Shown: positions 1 through 12,317, counted from the first letter of the stretch. The stretch: 64,000 nt of DNA from Cricetomys ansorgei (GCA_026225945.1 JAMJFZ010001815.1:19759501-19823500); one strand, 5' to 3'. Notes: generated by a model not told the origin, from the sequence alone. Numbers and translations: made by a program.

Positions 1-152
1 TGTTGATCTGCCTGTCTGCCTTACTGTATCTTGAAAAATTAAGGAAATGAAAGTCATCATGGCTTTTAAGGAGTGAGTCAAGTTCCTACCTGAGGACGAC
101 AAAGGGAAACTGTGATGTTTGTCATAGTCTTAGATAAATCCAGAGAAACTAG

Positions 153-266
153 AGCCAGGTGGTCGTGGTGCACACCTTTAATCTCAGCACTCAGGAGGCA
201 GAGGCAGGCAGATCTCTGTGAGTTCAAGATAGCCAGAGTTACAACAGGGAAACTCTATCTCAAAAA
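153..266 (+). mobile_element. B1 SINE, internally deleted
   Basis: 7SL-derived B1 SINE. The left part reads GGTGCACACCTTTAATC and runs through the typical 'ggaggcagaggcaggcagatc' stretch to 'gtgagttcaag'. About 30 bp of the middle (the 'gcctggtctacagagtgagttcc' part) is missing. The right end carries the GTTACAACAGGGAAAC variant seen in other B1 copies here. Confidence 0.9.
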
Positions 267-357
267 CATAATCCTTAATCCTGAGAACTAGATTTAGATA
301 TTCAGGTACATTGCACAGGAAGATGAGCATGGATTAACAACCTCAGTTCATTCTTTC

Positions 358-360
<3 letters not shown>

Positions 361-412
<52 letters not shown>

Positions 413-450
413 ACACACACACACATATACTCACACAAACACACACATAC
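361..450. repeat. (CA)n microsatellite
   Basis: Almost pure CA dinucleotide run of about 70 bp, followed by an interrupted CA/TA tail. Confidence 0.97.
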
Positions 451-3400
451 TGTGCACAAGAATTCAAGATGATGGGCATAAAATGTCCCAAGTTAGTCTA
501 TGGACTGACTACAAGCTAAAGTGTGAAATTATTAGTAAGTTCAGACCATGCTGTGAACCCAAGCACACAGTGATAGCAAATTTTCTTGCAAGAAATGATT
601 ATTTTCTAATAATTTCCATGTAATTACAATGAGCAGTCCATCTCAATGGAATGTATGTGATCCTCCTGGCTTCATGACAGATATCAGTTTAGGGCAGAGT
701 TACAAACTGAGTTGACAGCATAGTCTCACACACTCATTGGCTTATTGGAACTGAGGGAGTTCTTAGTGATTGACACAACCCCAGACTGAGTTCTGTCTAA
801 CCCAGACTAGAGTCCCCGATAGTGGTTGTCACTAGGGAAGTGGAACTTGTGACCATGATTGCAAGGCGGAGAGTGAGCTAAAAGAACACAAGGAAGGATG
901 GTGGCAGGCGACTGGATAACGTAAACAAGTGCATTGCTGTGTGTAGATCTGTTGCTGTTTACAACAACCAATTTTGTTTTCTAAACATAATTTCCCCCCG
1001 ATATTGGCTCTTGGGCCAAATGAAACTTTTACTTTACTTGTAAAGCTTTACTTAAATAATCTAATTTTAATCAATTATAAAAAATACAGTGTGTTTTATA
1101 TAAAATGACTGTGTTTGTCAAGCGACTTTTGCAAAAGACATGTATTTGGGTGAAAATATTATAAGACATTTCAGCAGAGAAAGAATTAGTTAAAAAAGAA
1201 AAAATTTGCTGTAGTGAAAATGAAATAAGATGCATGCCAATTTGCAAAAACAGTGACTTTCCTGGCTGATGCACAGTGTTTAAAATGTAGAATTTTTTAT
1301 ACTCTTTTGGCTTAGCATCTTAATAAGTAAGTCTTAGGCTTAACTACTCTCTTAGCAGGTATAATTTGTCAAACTTGGTACATAGCTGCAAGCATACGCT
1401 TAGTTTGAGGAATATGAAGGTGTATGGGAACTTGCCAAAATGTTCTGTTGATTGGGTTGTTGGACACTGTCAGCTGGGGTCTTTATGAGTAATACTAAAG
1501 TTGACAGATGGAAACTCAAAATACTTTTAAAGTTATAATTTGTATTTAATTAAGCAAGAAGCTATTCTGCTAACTGACCCTGAGAAAACCATTTTATTTA
1601 TAATTCTGGAGCCAGCCAAGTCTTCTTGGCTCAGAGAGTGGAGGTCTGACAGGGCTTAAAGAAGAACCAAAGGACTTTTTCCCCAAACGAGGGAGGGCAT
1701 AGTGGAGATGACTATGCCCACCTTTGTCTTAAACTCTCCATATAGTGAGCCAGCCTATTTCTCTGAGTAAAGGGAATAAGAAAGACACACAAAAAGATGG
1801 GAAAGAGGAACTAGAACAGAGGAAAAAATGTGTTCTCTGTAACTGAAATAACTCCTGAATCCCTTGGGATTTGTTCTTTCTATTCTCTTGGTGGTCTTAG
1901 CCCATGGTTCAAGGTGGCTCTGAGGAATTAAGCATCAAACATGTAGGATGTGCAATGCCATGCAATTGACAACGCTGCTCAGTTCTGTCGTTTTCTTTTG
2001 GGCCCCACATCCAGAGCTGTGTTAGTGTGCTTTGATGTTTTAGCTTATTATAGCTAGCTACAACTGGTAAGAATATGGTCAAATAAGCCACTAAGACCCT
2101 CAGTCTTCAGACGGTCTACTTCTACAAACAAATCAAAGACACTTCTCACTCTCCAGATGTTTGTTCAAATACGTCACTTACATCATTGTCTGGAACTTCA
2201 CATCCAAGCTTTCATTCTAAACACAGGAGAAGATGTTTCTGAGTTCCTCAAAGCATGGGAAATGGAGCATTTGTATGAGATTAAAAACACTGAAATGCCA
2301 TTAAGCATTAATTTTTCTGTTTGTCTCTTTGTCCCTGTATATGCCATCTCCCCGCCACTACCACCCTGTGCCTCTCCTCTCTGCATGCGTTTGCTAATTG
2401 TGTTGACTACTATGATGATCAGATCAAAAAGCCCCAGATGAAGCTCAGTTTTCAATAAACAAAAAGAACCAGTAAGAGGTCTCAAATTTTAATTGTTTTG
2501 ACAAAAGCTGCACAGATTTTTGTTTTCAAAATGATCATGAAGAAGCATATGTGTCCGGCTCACAAATGTGCCTGGTACTGCTGCCTTGGTGTCTATAGAT
2601 TTCCAACCGTTTGTAAAACGAAGGTTGCAAGAATAAACAAGAACTTAGGAGCTAGGAGTCCTAGCAAGGGCCCCTAGTATTTAATGATTTGGTGACCTTT
2701 GAAGGCTTCTTATGGTTTGGGGAGGAAACTGTTCTTGGCTGAGGTCCCTTGGTACACACAGAGCCTGAGGGAAGCTGAGTAGAATCCCAAAACAAGCCAA
2801 TATTTACAGTATGCACAAAACATGGGTGACCTGTAGTTGGGGCTGGTTTCCTTTTCTTTATACAAAGGTACAAGGCTGCCCTCTTGGGCCCTGCTTAAAA
2901 AATAAATCCCACAAATTCTTGAATTTTCTTGGTCTTCAAGACAGAAACCCCAAAAGTCATTGGTACTGCTTTGATTCCTGAGATAAGCACTGGGGACGTG
3001 ATAGAAACTGGTGATTGACTGATGCCCCTTTGATTTTAATTGCTATTCATACCCTCACTTGTCCTTTGGGCTCTTTCTAGCAGTGTGTGGTGTTATTGTG
3101 AATTTTTTCATCTCTTTATCCAAAACACCTGTTGATGCCATATTGCCAGGCTGATTTGCATTGTGAGTTTGTCATTGTACATAAATGGTATAATCTTGTT
3201 ATTAATTCTTTTCAGTTTAACTGTCTATAGATCTATCATACTATTTCATGCTGAAACCATAGAGACTGGTCATTCTGAGGTTTGGAAGAATGTTGGTTTA
3301 AGCTATTTTTTTCTGTTAAAGAGTAATGGAAGATTAGAATGACTATACCACACTTTTAAAAGCCCAAGTTTTGAAAGGTAGAACAAGTTGAATTAAGTTG

Positions 3401-3764
3401 CCATTAGGCAATTCTTACACTAAATACATGTATGAGTCATGATAAGTATTATTACCATTAATAGGCAAAATATTAAATATCATGGAGAATAAGTGACACA
3501 TATAAGTTGCACATGTGACTAAGGTGGGTCAAAACTACAAAGAGACTTCGTTCCTTCAACTTCCATTTATTATATTTTGCGAAGACTTATGGGAACCAAA
3601 CTCAGAAAACTAAGACTCAAAGTACCTATCAATGTGGTAGTCAATGATCAATGAAACATTCATGTTTGTTTCCTAGTTGGGGTGAACTTTTTGAACAGAA
3701 GGGAGAGGAGGTGGTAGCTGGTATTTAGTATACACCCTCGGCGATTCATGCCTAATGATAAGTG
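451..3764. other. unassigned non-coding stretch
   Basis: No SINE, L1 or LTR similarity that I can recognise and no credible gene. It is AT-rich. Short open frames around 1.1, 2.2 and 2.7 kb show no domain, repeat or coding signature. A possible conserved element around 3020-3300 is described among the findings. Confidence 0.5.
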
Positions 3765-4196
3765 GTACTCACATCTTCTGGTATCCCTTCTTCCTGAATG
3801 GGAACATTGCTAGGGTGATTGTGATTAAGTAAGTTTAGAACATGAAACATATTATGGTTTCTGGCTCACTTCCTCTTGCAGGACATGCCCTTTAAAAAGC
3901 CAGCTGCCACACTGGAGGAATCTTCTACCACCTATGGAGTAACTCGTGTGGTAAGGAACTGAAACTTCTATCTGATGGCCAGCATAAACCTAAGAACACT
4001 GTGTATCCACTCTCTTGAACTCAAAGCCTTGAGAGGACTGCAGACCTGGATGACCTCTAGGACTCAGAGGCAGAATAACCCAGATAAACTATTCCTAAGT
4101 TCCTAACCCAAAAGTTATGTGAGATATTAAAATGCTTGCTGTTGTTTTAAGCTGATTAGTTGGGGAATATTTATCATGAAGCAATTGATAACCATT
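3765..4196 (+). mobile_element. MLT1-family MaLR LTR
   Basis: Old mammalian LTR. Recognisable stretches in order: a segment close to 'gattaagtgagtttagaacatgagac', then 'aaagccagctgccac', 'ggtaaggaactga', 'ttatgtgagatattaaa' and the end signature 'tgttgttttaagc ... tagttggggaatatt ... gcaattgataacc'. The order and the 'ttgttttaagc' end are diagnostic of MLT1. The copy is strongly diverged and the 5' boundary is uncertain. Confidence 0.8.
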
Positions 4197-4282
4197 GCAT
4201 AAAGAGATAAACATAAATTTCTCAATAAAATAATTTCAAAGATACAATCAGTCAAATATATCAGAGGAAGAAACTGTTGGGC

Positions 4283-4700
4283 AAAGATTGAAGAGGAAGA
4301 TTCCTCTGAAAAGTCACATTTGAGTTGAGACATGACTGACCATGAAGAGGTAACCATAGAAACCGTAGGAGAAGAAATCAGAATGAAGCAGGAAATGCAA
4401 AGGCCCTGAGTAAGGAAGAACATTGGCCTGTCTGAAATTAGAAAGAAAGCATATTTGGTGACCAGGGGAGGAAGTTGAGAAAGGCAAAGCAAGATAGAGT
4501 CGGGGCCCATTACAAAAAGCCGTGGAGGTCATGGAAAAGCTTTGGAGAATTTTGAGGCGGCAGAGACACAAGCTCTGACTTAAGACTTTAGAAAGACTCT
4601 TCTGCTTCTTGGATGGACACTAAATTGCTGTGTGGTAGGAATGCGCACAGGAAAATCAAGAGTGGCAGCTGTTGGGGTGATGGGTGCTGTCTGGAGTTGG
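4283..4700 (+). mobile_element. ancient mammalian interspersed repeat, family not named
   Basis: The order of motifs matches a very common old mammalian repeat: 'tcacatttgagttgagac', 'tgcaaaggccctgag', 'ggcccattacaaaaagcc', 'tggaaaagctttggagaa' and 'aaagactcttctgc'. I cannot recall its family name with certainty. It is not a gene, although its minus strand contains a 127-codon open frame. Confidence 0.55.
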
Positions 4701-4830
4701 GTATATTTTAAAGACAGGACTGAGAGAACATCTTATTGAGATGTGAGGGAAGATAGCTCATCTGTGAGACATGGAGCTGACAAACCTGCTTGGCCTCAGC
4801 TTGTTATTTTGATGTTGTTGGTCTTCGTGT

Positions 4831-4940
4831 TCTTTTTTTAAGGACAGTGTCTCAATATGTAATTCAAACTGGCCAATAAATTACAAGCCTCTTATCACAT
4901 CCATCCAAGTGCTAGGATTACTAGTTTGTGTACCTGGCTC
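4831..4940 (-). mobile_element. B1-like SINE, degenerate
   Basis: Reverse-oriented B1: 'acagtgtctcaatatgtaa', then 'caagtgctaggattac' and 'gtacctggct'. Many substitutions mark an old copy. Confidence 0.7.
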
Positions 4941-5043
4941 CCTCCAGATTTTGATATGGGGTTGGGGCGGGGGCACCAAAGGGGGAACAACATGATGTAT
5001 CCTTGTTGTCTAACACACTCTGGGAATTCTATTTAAGAAGTAT

Positions 5044-5404
5044 TTGCTATTCTATGGCTTCAAGAAATTCTTACTATTAATGACCTTTCTCAAGTTCGTA
5101 AGAGCTGGTTTACTTGGAAAAGTCAGCAAATACCGGTGCAGACTTGGCTGGCGTGATGTACTCACGAATCAGAAGGAATCTCTGCCAGGCAGAAAATCTG
5201 CTAACTGCTACACAGGATACATTGTCCCCAGGGGCAGAAGACTAGTGGAATCTGAGTCCTGAATGAAGACTACATTCCTTAAAGGAGAAAGTAGTTTTCA
5301 GACAACATATTTATTTCATACAGAAGAGCAATTATTCAGAGTATTGTAACTTATGTTGGAGTTCTTTTATTTAATATTTGGGTTATGTAAACTTAAAGTT
5401 TTCT
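5044..5404. other. unassigned non-coding stretch
   Basis: Contains a 72-codon open frame with no recognisable family, compositional support or splice context. I see no repeat. Confidence 0.4.
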
Positions 5405-5615
5405 GGGACAGGTAGGATGGTTAGGTGGGTAAAGATATCTTCTGTGAAAGCCAAGCACTTGAGTTCAATCTGTCACCCACATGGTGGAAGGAGAGATCAC
5501 ACTCCTGAAAATTGTCATTTGATTTATACACATGTTCTCTCTGGTGTGTATACTCTTCCCCCACACTAGATAAATATATAAACATAAAATAAATAAATTT
5601 TAAATAAAATGTAAA
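5405..5615 (+). mobile_element. B3 SINE
   Basis: tRNA-derived rodent SINE. It has 'taggtgggtaaagata', 'cccacatggtggaaggagag' and an A/T-rich tail of AAATAAAT units. The 'tggtggaaggagaga..actcc' block distinguishes B3 from B2. Confidence 0.85.
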
Positions 5616-5789
5616 AATGATTTCTGACTATTAGCTATATTTCATACTTGATGATGACAACAGCTAACAAACTGTTTAAGAATCACATTCTTTCCACATG
5701 GGGAATTATAGTTATGATAATACTAAAATCAAGAGGCAGTTGACAGCATAATATAACCTGTAAAGAGCCTTAATAATTAAGCACCATAT

Positions 5790-5971
5790 GGGCAAGATGG
5801 CTCACTGGGTAAAGGTGGTTTCCACCAAGCCTGATGATCTGCATTGGAACCCAGGGACACAATATGTTGGAAGGAGAGGACCGACTCCTAAGTTTGTCCT
5901 CTGACTTCCACGAGTACACATGGTACATACACCCCAACACATCCACACATGGCCAAATAAATAAATAAACG
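5790..5971 (+). mobile_element. B3 SINE
   Basis: Good B3 match: 'gcaagatggctcactggg', 'taaaggtggtttccacc', 'aagcctgatgatctg', 'ggaaggagaggaccgactcc', 'gtcctctgacttccac', then an AAATAAATAAAT tail. Confidence 0.93.
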
Positions 5972-6589
5972 TGATGAGAACATTTTAGACAGGAAGAATT
6001 AAGTATCTATTGTAATGTTAGTCATGGCTTCGTGGTGATTTGGAAATGATAAGGCCCACAGCTCTGTGTACTGTTTATGTCTGGAATCTATTTAGTAAAG
6101 AGCTCCCTTATGCTTTTTTCTCACAGAAGAGAGTCATTATAGGTCACTGTGGCATGTCTCCTTCAGTCCCATGATGGTCCCTATATCAACTGTTCTTTTA
6201 CCATCCACATACGGCTCCTGCTGCTTAACACACAGTCCAGCACATTTAGTAAGGCGAAATGAAAATTCATTCAAAGACCAAACAGATGTAAATAAAAATA
6301 TTTCTGTTGCTATCAGCAATTATTCTGTCCCAGGAATGGCGTTGGCTATTGGCACAGAATGTGAATAAAGCTGTTTGGTTACTGAGAAGTCAGAACAATT
6401 GCAAGCTTCCATTTTCAGGGCCTGAGGTTTTTTTCACTGTAAACTCATTATTATCTCTAAATTACATTTTAAAGGAATCACAAAGTTAATATAAATCATG
6501 ATTTTGTTCTCTGTATTCTCCCACAGGTATGGCAATGCACAAAATGTCTCAAAAGCTATTTCATAATATACTTTAAAGAATATTTCCTA

Positions 6590-6785
6590 GGGGTGGAGAG
6601 ATGGCTAAGCAGTTAAGGGTGCCATCTTGCAGGGGACCAGAGATCTATTCCCAGAACTATGTTAAGTGGCTTGCAACAACCTACAACTCCAGCTCCAGGG
6701 GATTTGATGCCCTTTTATGGCCTTTGAAGGCATTGTAGTCATGCTCACAAATGGACTCACAGACACACACGTAATTAAAAATGAA
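6590..6785 (+). mobile_element. B2-type SINE
   Basis: tRNA-related head 'ggtggagagatggctaagc' with 'agttaagggtgcc', then 'ctacaactccagctcc' and 'gatgcccttttatggcc', ending in an A-rich tail. Confidence 0.88.
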
Positions 6786-7332
6786 AAGAAAGTCTTTCAA
6801 AATTTTCTTAAACCTTAAAATAAGGTTTTCTTTCTACATTCCTACTTTTATGGATGTAAAAAAATTCTATTCAAACAGATACTTCAAATAAAATAATTAA
6901 AAATTACCTCTCTCCTATGATATGATAAATTACTCTTGTAGTGCCATTAGTTTACAGGAAAATTAAAATCATAAATATACACAGCGAGTTGATTGCATAT
7001 GCCAGTTATTTGGTGATTCACGGTAAAATGAAAACATTTTATTTGTAGAAACAAACGTTTTTCTCCTTTCTTAAAGATACATCTTGCGTGTCTTTGCAGT
7101 TAAATCCCTAAAGCAGTCATGATATGGTCTGGAATTGATAATTCTCACAACTCAGAACCTAAAAAGACTCTTAGGTAACAGGGGTGACCCATGATTCTGT
7201 TAGAACTGTTCTCAGGATGCTGAATTAGCTAGCTAATGGGCGACAGCATCACTGTTCCAAGACAGGTCAAAGAATGCAAAAGTAATTTTTTAAAAAATTA
7301 CAAACACCTACAGGGATTTCTTACAACAATCA

Positions 7333-7440
7333 GTCTGAGTGTGGTAGCACAGATGTGATTCTCAGTACTTTGGGGGCAAAGGCAGGAAGATCAGAAGTTC
7401 AAAAGCATTCTGAGCTATACAGACTTTGGAGTTTCTGTCA
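7333..7440 (+). mobile_element. B1-like SINE, degenerate
   Basis: 'tgagtgtggtagcacagatg', 'ctcagtactttgggggcaaa' and 'ggcaggaagatcag' follow the B1 left half. The right half is poorly preserved and runs into an A-rich tail. Confidence 0.75.
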
Positions 7441-7550
7441 TACAAACAAACAAACAAGAAACCAAAATAAACCCAAAAAACAAAAACAAAAATAAAAACA
7501 AAAACAAAAAAGGAAGAAATAAAAAAGAAAGAAAAGAAAAAAGAAAAAGA
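7441..7550. repeat. A-rich (AAAC/AAAAAC)n tract
   Basis: CAAACAAACAAA followed by AAAAC and AAAAAG units. It is the expanded A-tail of the preceding B1-like SINE. Confidence 0.9.
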
Positions 7551-8309
7551 TCAGTTTCTTGGTAAAACTGAACAAAATTCAGTAAAAATATCATGTAAAA
7601 TCTGGACTTTATCTGTGACATTATTTATTGGTAATATTATTATTGCTATAATATTACTAAAAGTCCATCTAATATTTCATTGTCTCTTAGATCCCAGGCT
7701 TTATATTTCTAAACAAATGCTCTATTTACCATTAAGCCTAACATCCAATCTCACCCTCCAGACTTTATATTTCTTACCACTATTTATTTTTTAGCATATT
7801 TTCAAACAATAAAACTTGAAATGGAGATGATAGGGTTACTTAAAAAAACAACACAAAACACAACATCACTCCCAAAGGAGTCCTCATGTCCCTTGGTTTC
7901 TGGTTCTTCCATTGCTCCCGTCCTCAGGAGAACATTGATCTGTTTTTTTTTTTTTTTCAACTTTATTTTTACATTTTGTATAAATGAAATAATGGAGTAT
8001 GGAACAGTTTGTGTCTTAAACAGAGATATCTTCTATATAGAGCATTCAGCAGATTTCAGTCAGTTTCCTGTGATAATGCTTTGTACCTTTTCAGACTCCA
8101 GTGAATTTTCTTTTTGTTTCATATTGTACCAGTTTTGCTTTGGCAAAAGTATACTTCTTTCTTTTTATAATCATGGACCATTCTATTCCTCTAACACTGT
8201 CGACTTTCACCTGTGTACTGAAGTTCTGCTATTAAGTGCATATAAATTTATAGTAGCCATGCCTTACTGATAAATTTGGTCTTACCAATAAATTTACTGA
8301 TCATTTTAC

Positions 8310-8720
8310 CTGTATAAAATATTTTTTTTTTTTGTATTAAGTACTATGTTTTGTCTTAAAGTCTAAGATTTTTATTTCCCTCATGGATAATTTCTCTTAA
8401 GCCTAATGAATTATTGTTGGTATTCTTTTTGTATAAATCTGGAGAAAGTAAGTTCTCTTAGAGTTTTTGTTTCTTTTACAAATTGAAAATATCTCTATTT
8501 TACCTTATTCTTGCTGGATTTAGAATTCTAAATCAATAGTTTAATCACTTTAAATAAATTAAGGATAGAATTCTTTTTCTTTCCTCCATGGCTTCTGTTG
8601 TAAAGTACAGGGTCTTTTAAATCATAATATACCTCTTTCCTCTGTCTACTTTAATGATGTCCTTATGTTTTATTTTCAGTAGTTTGATTGTGATGTACTT
8701 AGGCATGGTTATATTTCAAT
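8310..8720 (-). mobile_element. LINE-1 fragment, ORF1 3' part and following region
   Basis: Read on the minus strand it follows the L1 order 'catcacaatcaaactactg', 'aaaataaaacataagg', 'tttaaagtgattaaac' and 'ttagaattctaaatccagc', then 'ttttcaatttgtaaaag'. These correspond to the end of ORF1 and the sequence after it in old L1s. It is heavily mutated with no usable frame. Confidence 0.7.
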
Positions 8721-8910
8721 AAATCATGTTTGGACTTCCCTTTAGCAATATACCTATTGTGGTGGCTCAGCAAATAGGACAAAGGCATTTTCATAAGTGC
8801 AAACCCTGCCAGACCTCAACAGAGGGAACCACCATCCTGGCCAGCACCATACTGGACAGTGGAACCCCAAGTGTCTGAGCTCAGGAGATTTTACTGATAC
8901 AGAGCTCCTC

Positions 8911-9020
8911 AGGTGTTCTACTGATGATATGTGCAGATCATAAGCAATCAAACATCCACCGCATAAATCCAACACCTGCAGACAATACCAAATGCCAAGA
9001 TATAGGCATCCCCTCACCCA
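8911..9020 (-). repeat. unidentified repeat, copy 1
   Basis: Its reverse complement aligns over about 100 bp with 45750-45850: shared blocks include 'ttctactgat', 'gcagatcat', 'agcaatcaaaca' and 'cacctgcaga'. It lies inside the minus-strand L1 remnant. I do not know the family. It may be an L1 5' segment or an unlisted SINE or LTR piece. Confidence 0.6.
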
Positions 9021-9059
9021 AAAGTGAACAAACTATTTTAGATATTGTTAAAAATAAAT

Positions 9060-9600
9060 TTCTAATATACTTCTTTCCCCAAGTTTCTTAACCATTCAAA
9101 TTTATAGTTTTTTTCTGTTTTATGTTATCAGATGATATCTACACATATTTTCTGTTTTGCATTTGATGATGCCTGGCTTCATCTCTATTTCCTCTCTGGG
9201 ACTTCAGCTTTTTGTGTAGATATTTGAAATCGTTCTCTAGATCTTTGAAGCTTTGTTTTGTAAAAGATAATCCCCCTCCTCCCTTCTGTCTCTGTGTCCT
9301 ATTCTTTTTGCTCTTCCCTCTCTTTTTCTCTTTCCATCTGAGTGATTCCTGTTGGTTTGTATTTGAGTTCACAGACTCTGTCTTCTGTTGCTTGCATTCT
9401 GTTATGAAGACCATCAAATAAGTGCTTGATTTGGGGCATCTTTTCCTTCAGCTCACTAAGCAGAACTATGCATTTTCTATAGTCTGTACCTGATAATTCC
9501 CACACCTAGGTCATCTCAGAATTGACATTTCTTTGTCTTTTCCTGTGGCAGTAATTCTATGAAGTAACTCTTCATAGTCTTCTCTTTGAATGATTTTGGA
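9060..9600 (-). pseudogene. LINE-1 ORF1 remnant, coiled-coil region
   Basis: Minus-strand conceptual translation near 9299-9505 reads LHNRMQATEDRVCEL and then TQMEREKEREEQKE. That follows the L1 ORF1p coiled-coil pattern (leucine heptads, 'RISELED'-like, then Q-E-K rich). ORF1p is the RNA-binding chaperone of L1. The frame is broken by shifts and stops, so the copy is dead. The ORF1 C-terminal part continues at lower coordinates after an unrelated segment. Confidence 0.55.
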
Positions 9601-10940
9601 CTGAATTATGGAAAATACAAGCACATGCTGTGAAGACTCTGGCTTCTGTTATATTGCTTCATGGAAGGCTGACATTTCTGTTTTCACTGGCAATTGACTG
9701 ACTAGATGCAAATCCCATATTCTCATTAGTGCAGTGTTGGCAGTTCAGGTATCAGCTCATTCTTGGCTACCATTTTCTTTCTATTTGTCCTGTCACTGTG
9801 TAGCTCAGAGACTGGCCAGAGCCTTTAAGGAGAGAAGCTTGGGTTTTTGCTTCTCTGGTCCTTCCCTCTCTTGCACCACTTAGTAGCAGCCTTTCTGGTC
9901 CAAGTAATCATTCCTTGGTGTAAGAACAACAAGGCAAGTGACCATAGTAGTTTTTAACCACTTTCCTGGCCACTAAGGTTTGACTGTCCATTCGCTGACA
10001 ACTTGGCTCTCACTGGAACTATTTGCATCTCTTCCACGGGTATGATTTTCCCATCAGACTCTCTTTTGCTGATTAACTTGACTGTGTGAGTTGCGACGTC
10101 TATCGTGGATTGCGCATGAAACTTAAGAATGATTTGTGTTTGCAGCATCAGGATTTTCACAGGAGAGTTTTCAAACCAGTTTCTCACAAGAATTTTTTAG
10201 TATCATGTAAGTTTAAAACATTGTGTGAGACTCAGGTATGAATCTTGCATTCCCGGGTAACATTCCCAGGTCAATATTTTCTACCTTGGCTCTGGGATAT
10301 TGATGTACTGTGCAATCTATTTGAAGCTCTGGCAGTGTAGTTTTCACTATCCCTGTCATGCTCACAGAGCAGTCACCTGATTCACTGTTGCATGACAGCA
10401 ATTCAGATCCTGCCCCAACAGTAAGCTTCCTGGATAATGTCACCATCCATTCTGAAGAAATCCAGTTGTTTGCTAAGGCTTTACATTCACTTCCTCTCCC
10501 CAACTCTGACTTTGAGTTCAGCTTTAGAGTTAATTTTATGGTTGTGGCGTGTTGTTCAGTGGTTAACACAAGAAGGAAATGTTTTACTTGCTCCGTCAGA
10601 CCAACTAGAAGTCTTCTCTTCTGCTGCTTCTTGCCTACTAATGAAGTCTTGATTTTTCTTCCATTCTTTGTCACCACAGTTGTTATTCTTTTTACTCTGA
10701 TGCCTGTCCTCTAGCTCCCTGTTTAGGCTCTTTTTGTATGATAATATTTTGGTGCATTTGTTCTCTAATTGCTTTTTCTATTGTCATTGTATCATTACCT
10801 GAATTCATCGTAGTGGCTGCTGTCTTAATACTTGTTACAGAATCTGGTCCTGATCCTAAAAACACAGAGGTTTTTAGTGGTTCTTCAGTGCCAAGAATAA
10901 ACTCTTCTTCCAAAGTGACAATGACTTGAACCTTTCTACC
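9601..10940 (-). mobile_element. probable LINE-1 5' region
   Basis: Lies directly upstream, in L1 orientation, of the minus-strand ORF1 remnant and has long but shifting minus-strand open frames (10213-10677, 10692-10913, 9954-10187). I cannot match these to a named protein. Position suggests L1 5'UTR or ORF1 start. An old retroviral internal fragment is the alternative. Confidence 0.35.
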
Positions 10941-12202
10941 TGTTTATGCTGCTATTCTTAGCATGGTTTCAGGTGATGTCTCTGTGCTCACTCTCCCTTT
11001 AGTTGGACAACTTCCTCACTACTTCTTCATACTATACTAAATGATGATAATGCCTTTACCCAGTGTGCACACATTTCCATGCAGTCTCTTTCTTCTCAGA
11101 CACAGTTGAGACTCACTCCACTATTTCCGGGAGAAGAGACTCACATACATTTTATCTGTTGCCTTTTGCAGGCAGTATGATGCTCCCTCCTTCTCCCCCT
11201 CCTTCCTCTCTCCTCCTTTTCCTCTCGTCCTCCTTTCTCACTCATTATATGAGAAAAACTTTATTTGTATAATTTATTTTTCATAAGTTAAAAAGTGCTT
11301 TGCATATCAGAATGAGAAAGTACATTTTTGATGCCGGAAAGGGGCATAAAAAGAGACAGGAAGTAAAATCATAATTGTCCCTGAAATCAAGAGGAAACTT
11401 GAGAATAAAAGTGATTGAAATACAGACACTTGATTAGCTATTGTGCTTGGGACAAGCTTCACTAGCTCCGTGAAGGAACAGTTACTTGAAACTAAACACA
11501 ACACAACAAACATCAAAGACATAGCTCAGTTCTTAGGCAACTGATATTTTTCCCCCCTTAGGAATTATAACTTGTTTTAAGTGGCCATTGCTTTTTTTAT
11601 CCTCATTTTCAACTTCCTTAAACAAAAGAAAAGAGAACAAGGAAGACAGCTTATTATTGGAAGTACATCGTGTAGATAGCACAATGGCAAATTTTATCTG
11701 TTGGTCCCTAGTCTTTCATAAAACACAGTTTTGTTTTGTTTTTAACTCTGATGCCAAAGGCTTAAAAGCAGGTCAAGGTCTCAGCTGACTGCAGCATAGC
11801 ATCAAAACTTTGGAGGTGTAACAAAATTTGAAAACAATTAGACTGCACTGAAGAATTCATGCTCAGATCCCTGGAAAAATAACCCTAAAATATTTCTATT
11901 TCACAAGAGCTACATAGAACCTTATCAAACTAACGTGACCCAGAATCCTAAGCATTTATAGCTGAATAGCTTCTTTGAAGTATGAGAGCCGAGAAGGTGG
12001 GGTTCTCTTTAGTACCCAGTGTCATGGTTGAAGCTGGGATTCCTCAGTTTCCTTAGTACAGAGCTCTGCTCACTGCCTATGTGTCTTCACTAAAGACTGA
12101 ATTTTACTGGATGGTTTTAGACAATTCATTGGCAGATAAAGGAATTCATAAGGAGAGATAGTTTGATAAACATGTACGTAATTTTCCATATTATGAATGA
12201 TG
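10941..12202. other. unassigned non-coding stretch
   Basis: A CT-rich patch sits near 11185-11240. Otherwise it is AT-rich sequence without a repeat or gene I can name. Confidence 0.4.
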
Positions 12203-12222
12203 AAAAGAATTTATTTATTTAT

Positions 12223-12317
12223 TTTGAGATGGGATCTCACTATGCAGCTCTGGTTGGCAGAGATCTACCTGCTTTTTTCTCCCAAGTACTGCCATTAAAG
12301 GCATGCTGCCCCACTAC
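12223..12317 (-). mobile_element. B1 SINE fragment
   Basis: Reverse B1: 'gagatgggatctcactatg', 'agatctacctgc', 'ccaagtactgccattaaagg' and 'catgctgcc'. The centre is shortened. It abuts a B2 in the same orientation. Confidence 0.85.

Noticed and set aside
4127..4510. 127-codon minus-strand open frame
   Set aside because: Antisense to an MLT1 end and an ancient repeat, with no domain.
5790..5971. tRNA gene
   Set aside because: The tRNA-like head belongs to a B3 SINE with an A-rich tail. The same applies to the B2 and ID copies.
7821..8270. 149-codon plus-strand open frame rich in F, I, S and L
   Set aside because: AT-rich composition with a T-run inside (FFFFFNFIFTF). It looks like chance translation of T-rich DNA next to an antisense L1.
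10213..10677. 154-codon minus-strand open frame, the longest in the window
   Set aside because: No recognisable domain, lies upstream of a decayed L1 ORF1 in the same orientation, and neighbouring frames are shifted. Treated as repeat remnant.
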